A DNA stretch of 45,818 nucleotides from Streptomyces sp. L-9-10 (GTDB lineage Bacteria; Actinomycetota; Actinomycetes; Streptomycetales; Streptomycetaceae). The translations under genes and the position numbers were made by a program. Positions within the stretch are counted from its first letter, which is position 1; every line of letters starts with the position of its first letter. Where the stretch lies: the NCBI RefSeq assembly GCF_004151105.1, contig NZ_PHRF01000075.1:1-45818 (forward strand), in the 5' to 3' direction. Under the pieces are notes generated by a model. The model was not told where the DNA came from, searched no databases, and saw nothing but the letters and a program-made list of their open reading frames with translations. Shown one piece after another: positions 1 to 7,401 of this stretch.

Positions 1-1
1 T

Positions 2-220
2 AGGGTCTTTCGTTTGGATCAGGCCGGATCAGGGAGCGGGGTCTGGTGGAGGGGGTCCCTCCCGTGCCGTTCAGGCTACGGGGGAGGATCGCAAGGCGAA
101 GGAGGGAGCCATGGCGGAGCCATGGTGACCGACGGCAACGCGGCGAGGCGCGGCCCGCCGCGGCAGCGGCTGATGTCACCGCGGGCACGCGAGCCCGGCA
201 TGATCCAAACGAGAGGCCCT
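2..220. repeat. Inverted repeat pair, 26-nt arms (MITE-like)
   Basis: The left arm (2-27) contains TCGTTTGGATCAGGCCGG. The right arm (195-220) is its reverse complement with three mismatches and contains CCGGCATGATCCAAACGA. The 167-nt interior has no convincing gene, only small palindromes such as the one around CCATGGCGGAGCCATGG at 111-127. The structure could be a small non-autonomous element or two opposed copies of an interspersed Streptomyces repeat. No target-site duplication can be judged because the left arm lies at the window edge. Confidence 0.6.
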
Positions 221-279
221 GGGTCCCGTCCGGACAGGACCCGGCACAGGGCCTGGGCAACAGGACAGGGCGTACGCGA

Positions 280-324
280 CGAAGAGGGCCGCCGCACCGG
301 GTAAGGGTGCGGCGGCCCTCTTCG
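280..324. terminator. Strong bidirectional hairpin terminator
   Basis: A perfect 19-bp stem (arms 280-298 and 306-324, starting CGAAGAGGGCCGCC) encloses a 7-nt loop. It lies 31 nt beyond the stop codon of the minus-strand anti-sigma gene and probably ends that transcript. The rest of 1-355 holds only the inverted repeat pair and no credible gene. Confidence 0.8.
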
Positions 325-355
325 TACGGGCTACGCGTCGTACGGGCTACGCGCG

Positions 356-844
356 TCACGACGGAGCGGCCAGCTCCGCCCAGACCGTCTTGCCGGCCGC
401 GCCGGGCGTCCGTACGACTCCCCAGTCCAGGCAGAGCCGCTGGACGATGAACATGCCGTGACCGCCGGGGCGTCCCGCGCGGTGCGGCGTACGGGGGGCC
501 GGCTGGCCCGTACCGCGGTCCGTGACCTCGAGACGCAGCGCTTTGTCGGTCTGCGCGACCCGCAGGCCCTCGGGGCCCTCGGCATGCAGACACGCGTTGG
601 TGACCAGTTCGGAGACGACCAGCAGGACGTCCTCCGCCGCCGCGCGCCGGTCGGCGGTCGCGGCGGGGAGCCAGCCCCAGTCGTAGAGCGCCTGGCGGGT
701 GAAGTCCCGCGCGAGCGGTACGACACCGCTGGCGCCGGCCAGGACGAGCGACCGCACCCGGGCGTCGGACGTCGTGGCAGCGGTGCCCGCGCCGTCCGGC
801 TCGGGGCCGAGTTCGCCCGGCGGAGGCTGCCGGGTGGTGCTCAT
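356..844 (-). CDS. Anti-sigma factor, RsbW/SpoIIAB-type ATP-binding kinase
   Basis: This 162-aa protein has a single HATPase_c_2 domain (about residues 40-160). The N box is SELVTNACLHA, the G1 box VTDRGTG and the G2 box GGHGMFIVQRL. Proteins of this family sequester a SigB-type sigma factor and phosphorylate a STAS antagonist on serine. A GAGGTG ribosome-binding site precedes the ATG at 844. The STAS gene lies just upstream on the same strand and a SigB-like sigma gene diverges from it, so the three probably form one partner-switching module. It resembles the PrsI arrangement of S. coelicolor SigI as I remember it. About 35 N-terminal residues are low-complexity. Confidence 0.85.
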   Translation of the reverse strand: MSTTRQPPPGELGPEPDGAGTAATTSDARVRSLVLAGASGVVPLARDFTRQALYDWGWLPAATADRRAAAEDVLLVVSELVTNACLHAEGPEGLRVAQTDKALRLEVTDRGTGQPAPRTPHRAGRPGGHGMFIVQRLCLDWGVVRTPGAAGKTVWAELAAPS

Positions 845-1047
845 CAGCGCTTCACCTCACCGATTCACCAATTAGCCAGTGCTTGCGTACAGAGAATGCG
901 GGGTCCTGCTCGGTCCGCCGGGGATCTTCTGCCCGCCCGAATCGTGACAACACCCACTCATCGATCCGGAAATCGTGACGGGGGCAACAAGACGGGACAG
1001 GGGTACGCATCCGGGGGCGGAAACCCGGGTGCAGAGTAGCGGCCGGC

Positions 1048-1416
1048 TCAGTCGGCCAGGGCTTCTTCGAGGGAGTCGTGGACGGTGAAGACCGCGTCCG
1101 CGCCGGTGATCTCGAAGACCCGCGCCACGACGGGCAGCATCGCCGCGAGATGGACCCCGCCGCCGGCGGCATCCGCCTTCAGACGGGCGCCCAGCAGGAC
1201 ATTGAGTCCGGTGGAATCGCAGAATTCCAGTTGCGAACAGTCGATCACCAGGCGTGACCGACCCTGTTCGAGTGCTTCGTCCAGAGGCGTCCGCAACAGG
1301 TCGGCGGTGTGGTGATCCAACTCACCCGCCGCTGTCACTACCTCGCTCCGGCCCTCGGTCCGAACTTCGACCCGAAGCCGGCCCCGATTCGTGCTGCCGA
1401 CCGTCTGGCGGTCCAT
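1048..1416 (-). CDS. Anti-sigma factor antagonist, STAS domain (RsbV/SpoIIAA-like)
   Basis: The 122-aa protein is a single STAS domain. The loop CDSTGLNVLL around residues 67-76 carries the serine that the partner kinase normally phosphorylates. Its expected role is to bind the anti-sigma factor when unphosphorylated and so release the sigma factor. The start is ATG at 1416, preceded by GAGGGA. A 203-nt gap separates it from the downstream anti-sigma gene on the same strand, so that gene may have its own promoter. It diverges from the sigma gene at 1703. Which stress signal feeds in is not visible here. Confidence 0.85.
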   Translation of the reverse strand: MDRQTVGSTNRGRLRVEVRTEGRSEVVTAAGELDHHTADLLRTPLDEALEQGRSRLVIDCSQLEFCDSTGLNVLLGARLKADAAGGGVHLAAMLPVVARVFEITGADAVFTVHDSLEEALAD

Positions 1417-1702
1417 GGCCGTCCCTCTTCGCCGTGTCGTGCGCCGTCGTCAGATGGTGTCGTCTCGTCGTCATCACATCCTGATGACGCCCATCGAACA
1501 TTACGCCTTTCGTACGCCGACCGGTACCCAAACTCCCCCGCAATAAGGACATATGAAACAATTAACACTTGCAACTGTCCGTGCCTAGCGGGTAGGGCTT
1601 GTAGGGACACATCCGACCACGGCCGGCTTTGGAGGCGCCGCACACCGCAGCAGCGCGTATTGGCATCGGCAGCCATATGCCGAGAACGTATGGAGGAGAC
1701 CC
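1417..1702. promoter_or_regulatory. Divergent promoter region of the sigma-factor module
   Basis: This gene-free 286 nt separates the STAS and sigma genes. It contains an unusually AT-rich patch at about 1540-1575. A GGGTAC hexamer on the minus strand (1529-1524) resembles the -10 box of SigB-type promoters, but I found no well-placed -35 (GNNT at 14-16 nt). The ribosome-binding site GGAGGAG at 1692-1698 serves the sigma gene. Autoregulation by the sigma factor is possible but unproven. Confidence 0.4.
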
Positions 1703-2620
1703 ATGTCACCCCGGCTCGACGACTCGCGTACCCAGCACGCGCCGTCGGCAACTCCGCCCGCACCTTCCGAGACCGACATCACACTGCCGGCCGGCTTCGA
1801 GGGCCCGACCGAGGGCCTTGAGGACCTGCCCGAGATCCCGCCCTTCGACGAGGTGGGCGCGGTGGATGCCCGAGCCCTGTCGAAGACGCTCTTCGCCCGG
1901 CTGGAAGCCCTTGAAGAGGGCACGCACGAGCACGCGTACGTCCGCAACACCCTGGTCGAGCTCAATCTCGCCCTGGTGAAGTTCGCGGCCGCCCGGTTCC
2001 GCTCCCGCAGCGAGCCGATGGAGGACATCGTGCAGGTCGGCACGATCGGCCTGATCAAGGCGATCGACCGCTTCGAGCTGAGCCGCGGCGTCGAGTTCCC
2101 CACCTTCGCGATGCCGACCATCGTCGGTGAGATCAAGCGTTTCTTCCGTGACACGTCATGGTCGGTACGGGTACCGCGCCGGCTCCAGGAACTCCGCCTC
2201 GACCTCGCCAAGGCGGGCGACGAACTGGCCCAGCAGCTCGACCGCGCGCCCACCGTCGGTGAACTCGCCCACCGCCTCGGCATCACCAACGACGAGGTCG
2301 TCGAGGGCATGGCGGCGAGCAACGCGTACACCGCCAGCTCGCTGGACGCCCAGCCCGAGGACGACGACACCGAGGGCGCGCTCGCGGACCGGATCGGTTA
2401 CGAGGACCACGGGCTCGAGGGCATCGAGTACGTGGAGTCCCTGAAGCCGCTGATCGCGAGCCTGCCCACACGGGACCGGAAGATCCTCTCCCTGCGCTTC
2501 GTCGCCAATATGACGCAGTCGGAGATCGGCGAGGAGCTCAACATCTCGCAGATGCATGTGTCCCGGCTGCTCTCCCGCACCCTGAGGAAGCTCAGAAAGG
2601 GACTGACGCTGGAGGAGTGA
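1703..2620 (+). CDS. sigI: SigB/SigF-family RNA polymerase sigma factor, SigI-like
   Basis: The 305-aa protein is a group 3 sigma factor of the stress and development type. Region 2 (about residues 70-145) includes EDIVQVGTIGLIKAIDRFE and the -10-recognising stretch FPTFAMPTIVGEIKRFFRD. Region 3 follows (about 150-215). Region 4 (about 245-300) has the helix-turn-helix MTQSEIGEELNISQMHVSRL. It lacks region 1.1. The acidic N-terminal 50 residues are poorly conserved in this family. GGAGGAG sits 4 nt before the ATG. The opposed anti-sigma and STAS genes indicate partner-switching control. I name it sigI from remembered neighbourhood (hut genes next door) rather than alignment. Streptomyces has many SigB paralogues, so the exact symbol is uncertain. 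Confidence 0.8.
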   Translation: MSPRLDDSRTQHAPSATPPAPSETDITLPAGFEGPTEGLEDLPEIPPFDEVGAVDARALSKTLFARLEALEEGTHEHAYVRNTLVELNLALVKFAAARFRSRSEPMEDIVQVGTIGLIKAIDRFELSRGVEFPTFAMPTIVGEIKRFFRDTSWSVRVPRRLQELRLDLAKAGDELAQQLDRAPTVGELAHRLGITNDEVVEGMAASNAYTASSLDAQPEDDDTEGALADRIGYEDHGLEGIEYVESLKPLIASLPTRDRKILSLRFVANMTQSEIGEELNISQMHVSRLLSRTLRKLRKGLTLEE

Positions 2621-2771
2621 CAGGCCCCTTCCGGCGTCGGCGCTCCCCGGAAGTCACCGGAACAGGCCGGAAGAAGCCGGAAGAGGCCGGAACCGCTCCT
2701 GTGCCGCACCGCCCTGTCCCTCATAGGATCGGGAGCGACCTGTGTCAGGCATGCCGGGAGGGAGAGTTCCA

Positions 2772-4010
2772 GTGACGGCGTCATATGTGCCCCACCGGAT
2801 GGACTCCTCCGGCGGCTGCCCGCACGCCTCCAACGCCGCGCTGCTGGCGAAGGGTGCCGCCGCCGAGGTCCTGCTCCCCGGGGACGTGCCGGCCGCGGCG
2901 GTGCTCGGGCACGAGGCGCTCAAGGAATTCATCGGCCATCCGGATGTCGCCAAGAACGCACGGCACTTCACCGCGCTGCGCGAGGGGCGAATTCCGGACG
3001 GCTGGCCGCTGCGGACCTTCGCGACCGTACAGGGCATGGTCACCTCGGACGGAGACGATCACCGGCGGCTGCGGTCGCTGGTGAGCAAGGCGTTCACGGC
3101 CCGGCGCGTGGAGGCGCTGCGGCCCGGCATCGAGCGGCTGACCGACGAGCTGCTGGACGGTACGGAGACCGCGGCGGCCCGAGCGGATGACGGCGTGGTG
3201 GATCTGCGGGCGCGCTTCGCGCTGCCGCTGCCCATGAACGTCATCAGTGAACTGCTCGGCGTGGATGAGGAGTTCCGGGACCGGCTGCACATACTGTCGA
3301 ACCAGGTGGTGGCGACCGACATCGCGCCCGAGGAGGCCGTGGCCGCGAACCGGGAGATGGTGGCGGTGCTCGCGGCGGTGGCGGCTTCCCGTAAGGGCCG
3401 TCCCGGCGAGGACCTCACCAGTGCCCTGATCGCCGCGCGCGAGGAGGGCGGCGACCGGCTCGGCGAGGCCGAACTCATCGGCACGATGATCGTGATGATC
3501 ATCGCCGGTCATGAGACCACGCTCAATCTGATCACCAACGCGGTGCGTGCGCTCTGCGCCCACCGGGACCAGCTGGAGCTGATCAGGGCCGGTGGCGCCG
3601 ACTGGGCGGACGCGGTCGAGGAGACGCTGCGCTGGGACAGCCCGGTCAGTTTCTTCCCGTTCCGTTATCCGACCCGGGACCTGACGGTGGACGGCACGCT
3701 GATCCCCGCGGGCACCCCGGTACTGGCGGGCTTCTCGGCCGCCGGCCGTGATCCCGCCGCCCACGGCCCGGACGCGGACCGCTTCGACATCACGCGACGT
3801 ACGCGCTCCACCACCCGGCATCTCTCCCTGGGCCACGGCGCGCACTTCTGCCTGGGCGCACCTCTGGCGAGGATGGAGACGACGATCGCGCTGCGGCGGT
3901 TGTTCACACGCTTCCCGGACCTGAGGGTCACGGTCCCGGACGAGGAGCTTCCGCGTCATCGGAGCTTTGTGGGCAACAGCGTGCGGGAACTGCCGGTGGT
4001 ACTTCGTTAG
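2772..4010 (+). CDS. Cytochrome P450
   Basis: The 412-aa class I bacterial P450 is a haem-thiolate monooxygenase that needs ferredoxin partners, which are not encoded here. The I-helix motif AGHETT is at about 245-250, the K-helix ExxR lies in EETLR, and the haem loop LGHGAHFCLG has the axial Cys at residue 360. I chose GTG 2772 because GGGAGGGAG lies 7 nt upstream; an in-frame ATG at 2742 would add 10 residues without a good ribosome-binding site. It follows the sigma gene by 151 nt on the same strand and may belong to its regulon. The substrate cannot be told from sequence. Confidence 0.92.
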   Translation: MTASYVPHRMDSSGGCPHASNAALLAKGAAAEVLLPGDVPAAAVLGHEALKEFIGHPDVAKNARHFTALREGRIPDGWPLRTFATVQGMVTSDGDDHRRLRSLVSKAFTARRVEALRPGIERLTDELLDGTETAAARADDGVVDLRARFALPLPMNVISELLGVDEEFRDRLHILSNQVVATDIAPEEAVAANREMVAVLAAVAASRKGRPGEDLTSALIAAREEGGDRLGEAELIGTMIVMIIAGHETTLNLITNAVRALCAHRDQLELIRAGGADWADAVEETLRWDSPVSFFPFRYPTRDLTVDGTLIPAGTPVLAGFSAAGRDPAAHGPDADRFDITRRTRSTTRHLSLGHGAHFCLGAPLARMETTIALRRLFTRFPDLRVTVPDEELPRHRSFVGNSVRELPVVLR

Positions 4011-4047
4011 TTGAGGCCCGCCGCAGCAGTGATCGGCACCGGATGGC

Positions 4048-4140
4048 CTACAGGCGCAGCCCGACTGCCAGGGCGATGGTGAGCCCCAGCGTGCAGACCG
4101 CGACCACGAACCACGCCTGATGCTTCGCTTCAGGAGTCAC
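4048..4140 (-). CDS. 30-aa single-span membrane peptide
   Basis: A GTG start overlaps the stop codon of the upstream minus-strand gene in a GTGA junction (4137-4140), the same coupling seen at many real junctions in this window. The product begins MTPEAKHQAW and continues with a hydrophobic segment of about 17 residues (FVVAVCTLGLTIALAVG), ending in RL. This is a plausible type-I or tail-anchored membrane helix. No family is recognised. The gene is easily missed because of its length. The evidence is the overlap and the clean transmembrane pattern; conservation in other Streptomyces would settle it. Confidence 0.5.
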   Translation of the reverse strand: MTPEAKHQAWFVVAVCTLGLTIALAVGLRL

Positions 4141-4529
4141 GTCCGGTGCCGCCCTTCACGTTCGTGCAGGTAGTCCATGAACGTGCGGCACATGCGGGCC
4201 AGGGCACGCATGTGCACCCAGTTCGCCATGGCGCCGCCGCCGGGCCCGCTGCCGGTCAGGTCGTACCAGTCCTTCAGCGCGCCCTTCGCCCGGACCGTGT
4301 GCTCGGTCTCGGGGATCCGTTCGACGCATCCGACGAGCAACGCCCCATGGTCGATCAGCCGGTTGGTGAGATCGGCGATCTCCACCGGTGGCGGCATCAT
4401 GCGATGCGGGGCGAGCGCGCGGTCGATGTTCAGGGCTATGACATCGAAGGCGATATCGTCATATGCCAATGCCTTCCCGTGTGCGTTTTCCTCTGTGCCT
4501 CCGGCTCTGCGGTCTGTCACTGTGGTCAC
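4137..4529 (-). CDS. Small conserved protein, DUF6415-like
   Basis: The 130-aa soluble, mostly helical protein has no catalytic motif that I can identify. The C-terminal half, with WVHMRALARMCRTFMDYLHE, resembles the small uncharacterised DUF6415 proteins that often sit next to XRE/TPR regulators in Streptomyces. It diverges from exactly such a regulator at 4658, across a 128-nt shared promoter region. The start is probably GTG 4529, with GTG 4520 an alternative. It is translationally coupled to the 30-aa membrane peptide downstream. Function unknown. Confidence 0.7.
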   Translation of the reverse strand: MTTVTDRRAGGTEENAHGKALAYDDIAFDVIALNIDRALAPHRMMPPPVEIADLTNRLIDHGALLVGCVERIPETEHTVRAKGALKDWYDLTGSGPGGGAMANWVHMRALARMCRTFMDYLHEREGRHRT

Positions 4530-4657
4530 CTTGGCCCCCCGCTCTCTTCGTGTGTTCGGCGTCTACTTGAAGAGAAAACCGCGTTATTACCCTCCCCGGG
4601 TACCGTGGAGGGCAGGTCCGAGAATGAAAGCCATGAACGCTTGGGGGAGTTAAAGGC

Positions 4658-6052
4658 ATGGCGAGTAACTCACGTCACTCACGCACACCCAATGCCGGGC
4701 TGGCCTCTCTGCTGGAGCAGGCGAAGTGGTCCCGTGCGCAGTTCGCACAGATCATCAATCGCATCGGCGCGGAAGCCGGGCTCCAGCTGCGCTACGACCA
4801 GTCCGCAGTCTCCCACTGGGTCGCGGGCACCACCCCGAAGGAGCAGGTCAGACCACTGATCGTGGAGGCGTTCGCGCGCAAGCTCAGGCGCCCGGTCACC
4901 CATGCCGAGGCCGGTCTGCCGGTCGCGGCCTCCGCGCACGTCCCGGCGGGCTCCGGCGTGCCCGGCTCCTCCGTCGCTTCCGGCGTCAACACGTTCGAAG
5001 AACTGGTCGACATGGGAAGGGCCGATATGGACCCGTCGCGTCGCAGTTTGATAGCCGCAGGACTGTTCTCCGCCGCGATCGTGGTACCGCTGTTCCCGGA
5101 TCTGGCACATGCCGCCACCTCGGCGACCGCGCCCCCCGGCAAACGGACGGCCCGGATCGGCGCGCCGCAAGTACAGGCCGTACGTACGATGACCGATCGA
5201 ATAGCGGACATTCTCGATGAACTCGGCGGAGGGCACGCCCGCCCGATGGCCGCCGCGTTTCTCGTCAACACGGTCATGCCCTGGCTCAAGGCCGAGGCCC
5301 CGGAAGGCGTACGGAGCGACATGCTGTCCGCGGCGTCCGACCTGGTCTATCTGACCGGGTGGATGGCGATGTACGAGCGGGCGCACGGGCTCGGCCAGCG
5401 GTACTACCTCAGGGCCCTGGAACTGGCCGGCGCCGCCGAGGACCACACGACGTACTGCCGGACGCTGCGCGGCATGTCCCTCCAGGCGTCCAATCTCGGC
5501 TACGGCAAGCGCGCGCTGGAGCTCGCCGACTCGGCCGCCGAGGCGTCCCCGAAGGCCGGACCACGGCTGCGGGCCTTCCTCTCCGGGCAGCAGGCCCACT
5601 CCGCGGCGATGGTCGGCGACAAACGGCAGGCGTTCGCCCGGCTCCGGGAGACCGAGACGGCGCTGACGAAGGCCGACAACCGGCGTGAGTCCGTGGGGGG
5701 TTACGACGCGACCGCGTATCTGTTCCACACGTCCCATGTGCTGTACGAGTTCAAGGATCTGCCGGGCTCGATATCCGCGCTCCAGCAGTCCCTGAAGGCG
5801 CAGCAGAAGAACGAACGGCAGGGCAGGGTCCACTTCCTCGCGGTGCTGGCGCAGCGTCAGCTGGAGCTGGGGCATCTGGAGGCCGCGTGCGCGAGCTGGT
5901 GGCAGTTCCTGGAGGACTACGAGCATGTCTCGTCGGCGCGGGGTGACGAGCACTTCGAGACGATGCAGCGCAGGCTGAAGCCGTACGCGAAGACGCAGGC
6001 GGTGCGGAGGCTGCGGGCGAAGATCGATGAGGTGGCGGTACTGAAGGGGTGA
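4658..6052 (+). CDS. XRE-like regulator with TPR-type C-terminal domain
   Basis: The 464-aa protein has an N-terminal helix-turn-helix-like region (about residues 14-70, including RYDQSAVSHWVAGTTP). A linker precedes an alpha-helical repeat region (about 165-450) with TPR-like helical pairs such as RYYLRALELAGAAEDHTTYC. It resembles the NsdA-type TPR regulators of Streptomyces that influence development and antibiotic production, but I cannot assign an orthologue. Oddly, residues 125-155 (SRRSLIAAGLFSAA) look like a twin-arginine export signal placed inside the chain. This is common in such regulators and unlikely to mean export. GGGGGAG precedes the ATG. Confidence 0.8.
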   Translation: MASNSRHSRTPNAGLASLLEQAKWSRAQFAQIINRIGAEAGLQLRYDQSAVSHWVAGTTPKEQVRPLIVEAFARKLRRPVTHAEAGLPVAASAHVPAGSGVPGSSVASGVNTFEELVDMGRADMDPSRRSLIAAGLFSAAIVVPLFPDLAHAATSATAPPGKRTARIGAPQVQAVRTMTDRIADILDELGGGHARPMAAAFLVNTVMPWLKAEAPEGVRSDMLSAASDLVYLTGWMAMYERAHGLGQRYYLRALELAGAAEDHTTYCRTLRGMSLQASNLGYGKRALELADSAAEASPKAGPRLRAFLSGQQAHSAAMVGDKRQAFARLRETETALTKADNRRESVGGYDATAYLFHTSHVLYEFKDLPGSISALQQSLKAQQKNERQGRVHFLAVLAQRQLELGHLEAACASWWQFLEDYEHVSSARGDEHFETMQRRLKPYAKTQAVRRLRAKIDEVAVLKG

Positions 6053-6090
6053 GGGCGCGCCGGGCGGCGGGGGGTCCATGGACCGGGGGG

Positions 6091-6194
6091 TCAGCGGACC
6101 CGTTCGCCGCCGTCGGCGTCGGCCCCGGCGGGCCGGCCTTGGCCGGCCGGCCCGCACCGGCCGGCCGGCCCGGCCTCAGCGGACCCGTTCGCCG
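6091..6194. repeat. 19-nt direct repeat of the hutI 3' end around a GC-rich hairpin
   Basis: TCAGCGGACCCGTTCGCCG occurs at 6091-6109 and again at 6176-6194, where it encodes the stop and last codons of hutI. Between them is a dense palindrome with arms GGCCGGCC at 6131-6138 and 6141-6148, followed by more GGCCGG units. The hairpin probably terminates the hut operon and the convergent regulator gene. The exact copy of the hutI tail suggests a local duplication. Confidence 0.7.
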
Positions 6195-7366
6195 GCCCGC
6201 CAGACCGCCGTGACCAGGGGGACCCCCGGGCGGTACGCCAGATGCACATGGCTCGGGGCGTCGAGGAGGGCGAGGTCGGCGCGGGCGCCCGGGGTGAGGC
6301 GGCCGACGTCCTGGCGGCGCAGGGCGGCCGCGCCGCCCGCCGTGGCCGACCAGACCGCCTCGTCCGGCGTCATGCCCATGTCGCGTACGGCGAGCGCGAT
6401 GCAGAACGGCATGGACGAGGTGAAGGACGAGCCGGGGTTGCAGTCCGTGGAGAGCGCGACGGTCGCGCCCGCGTCGAGGAGGCGGCGGGCGTCCGGCCAG
6501 GCGGCGCGGGTGGAGAACTCCGCTCCGGGGAGCAGCGTGGCCACGGTCGCGCTGTGGGCGAGGGCGTCCACGTCCGCGTCGGTCAGATGCGTGCAGTGGT
6601 CGGCGGACGCGGCGTCGAGCTCGACGGCGAGCTGGACGCCGGGGCCGTACGAGAGCTGGTTGGCGTGGACGCGGGGGTGCAGGCCCTTCGCGGCTCCCGC
6701 GGTGAGGATCGCGCGGGCCTGGTCCCCGTCGAAGGCGCCCTTCTCGCAGAAGACATCGATCCAACGGGCGTACGGGGCACAGGCGTCGAGCATCTCGCCG
6801 GTGACGAGGGCGACGTACGCGGCCGGGTCACCGGCGTGGTCGGGCGGGACGATGTGCGCGCCGAGGTAGGTGACCTCGTCGGTGTGCGCGCCGGCGATAC
6901 GGAGGGCGCGGGCCTCGTCCTCGACGGTCAGGCCGTAACCGGACTTGGTCTCCTGGGTGGTGGTGCCCTGGCGGAGCGCCTCGGCCAGATAGCGGGCGAC
7001 GTTGGCGCCGAGCTCGGTGTCAGTGGCGGCGCGGGTCGCGGCGACGGTGGTGCGGATGCCGCCGGCGGAGTAGGCGCGGCCGGACATCCGGGCGTTGAAC
7101 TCCTGGGTGCGGTCGCCCGCGAAGACGAGATGGGAGTGGGAGTCCACGAAGCCCGGGATCACGGCCCGGCCACCGGCGTCGACGGCGTTGTCAGTGGCGG
7201 GTGCTTTGCTTGACTCACCGACCCAGACCACGCGGTCGCCGTCGATGACGACGGCCGCGTCCTGGATCAGACCGATGGGGGTTCCGTCACCGAGGGAGGG
7301 GTCGTTGGTGACCAGACTGGCGATGTTGGTGAGGGCGGTGGTTCCCGCCGTGGTGGTGGTCGTCAT
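6176..7366 (-). CDS. hutI: Imidazolonepropionase
   Basis: The 396-aa amidohydrolase-superfamily enzyme opens the imidazolone ring to give N-formimino-L-glutamate, the third step of histidine breakdown in the cytoplasm. It shows the metal-binding motif DSHSHLVFAGDR, the family segment TTTQETKSGYGL, the His-containing HIVPP and HANQLS, and STDCNPGSSFTSSMPF near the C-terminus. The reading frame extends far upstream through hutF, but AAGGAGAA before ATG 7366 and the homology fix the start. It is the last gene of the hutU-amidohydrolase-hutF-hutI operon, 35 nt beyond hutF. A run of Thr residues follows the initiator Met. Confidence 0.93.
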   Translation of the reverse strand: MTTTTTAGTTALTNIASLVTNDPSLGDGTPIGLIQDAAVVIDGDRVVWVGESSKAPATDNAVDAGGRAVIPGFVDSHSHLVFAGDRTQEFNARMSGRAYSAGGIRTTVAATRAATDTELGANVARYLAEALRQGTTTQETKSGYGLTVEDEARALRIAGAHTDEVTYLGAHIVPPDHAGDPAAYVALVTGEMLDACAPYARWIDVFCEKGAFDGDQARAILTAGAAKGLHPRVHANQLSYGPGVQLAVELDAASADHCTHLTDADVDALAHSATVATLLPGAEFSTRAAWPDARRLLDAGATVALSTDCNPGSSFTSSMPFCIALAVRDMGMTPDEAVWSATAGGAAALRRQDVGRLTPGARADLALLDAPSHVHLAYRPGVPLVTAVWRAGERVR

Positions 7367-7401
7367 CGTGACGGTCTTCTCCTTCGGCGGCGTCCGCGGC
7401 G

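Noticed and set aside
1524..1529. SigB-type promoter from the GGGTAC box
   Set aside because: No GNNT -35 lies at 14-16 nt, so the box alone does not support a promoter call; it is mentioned only as a possibility in the region note.
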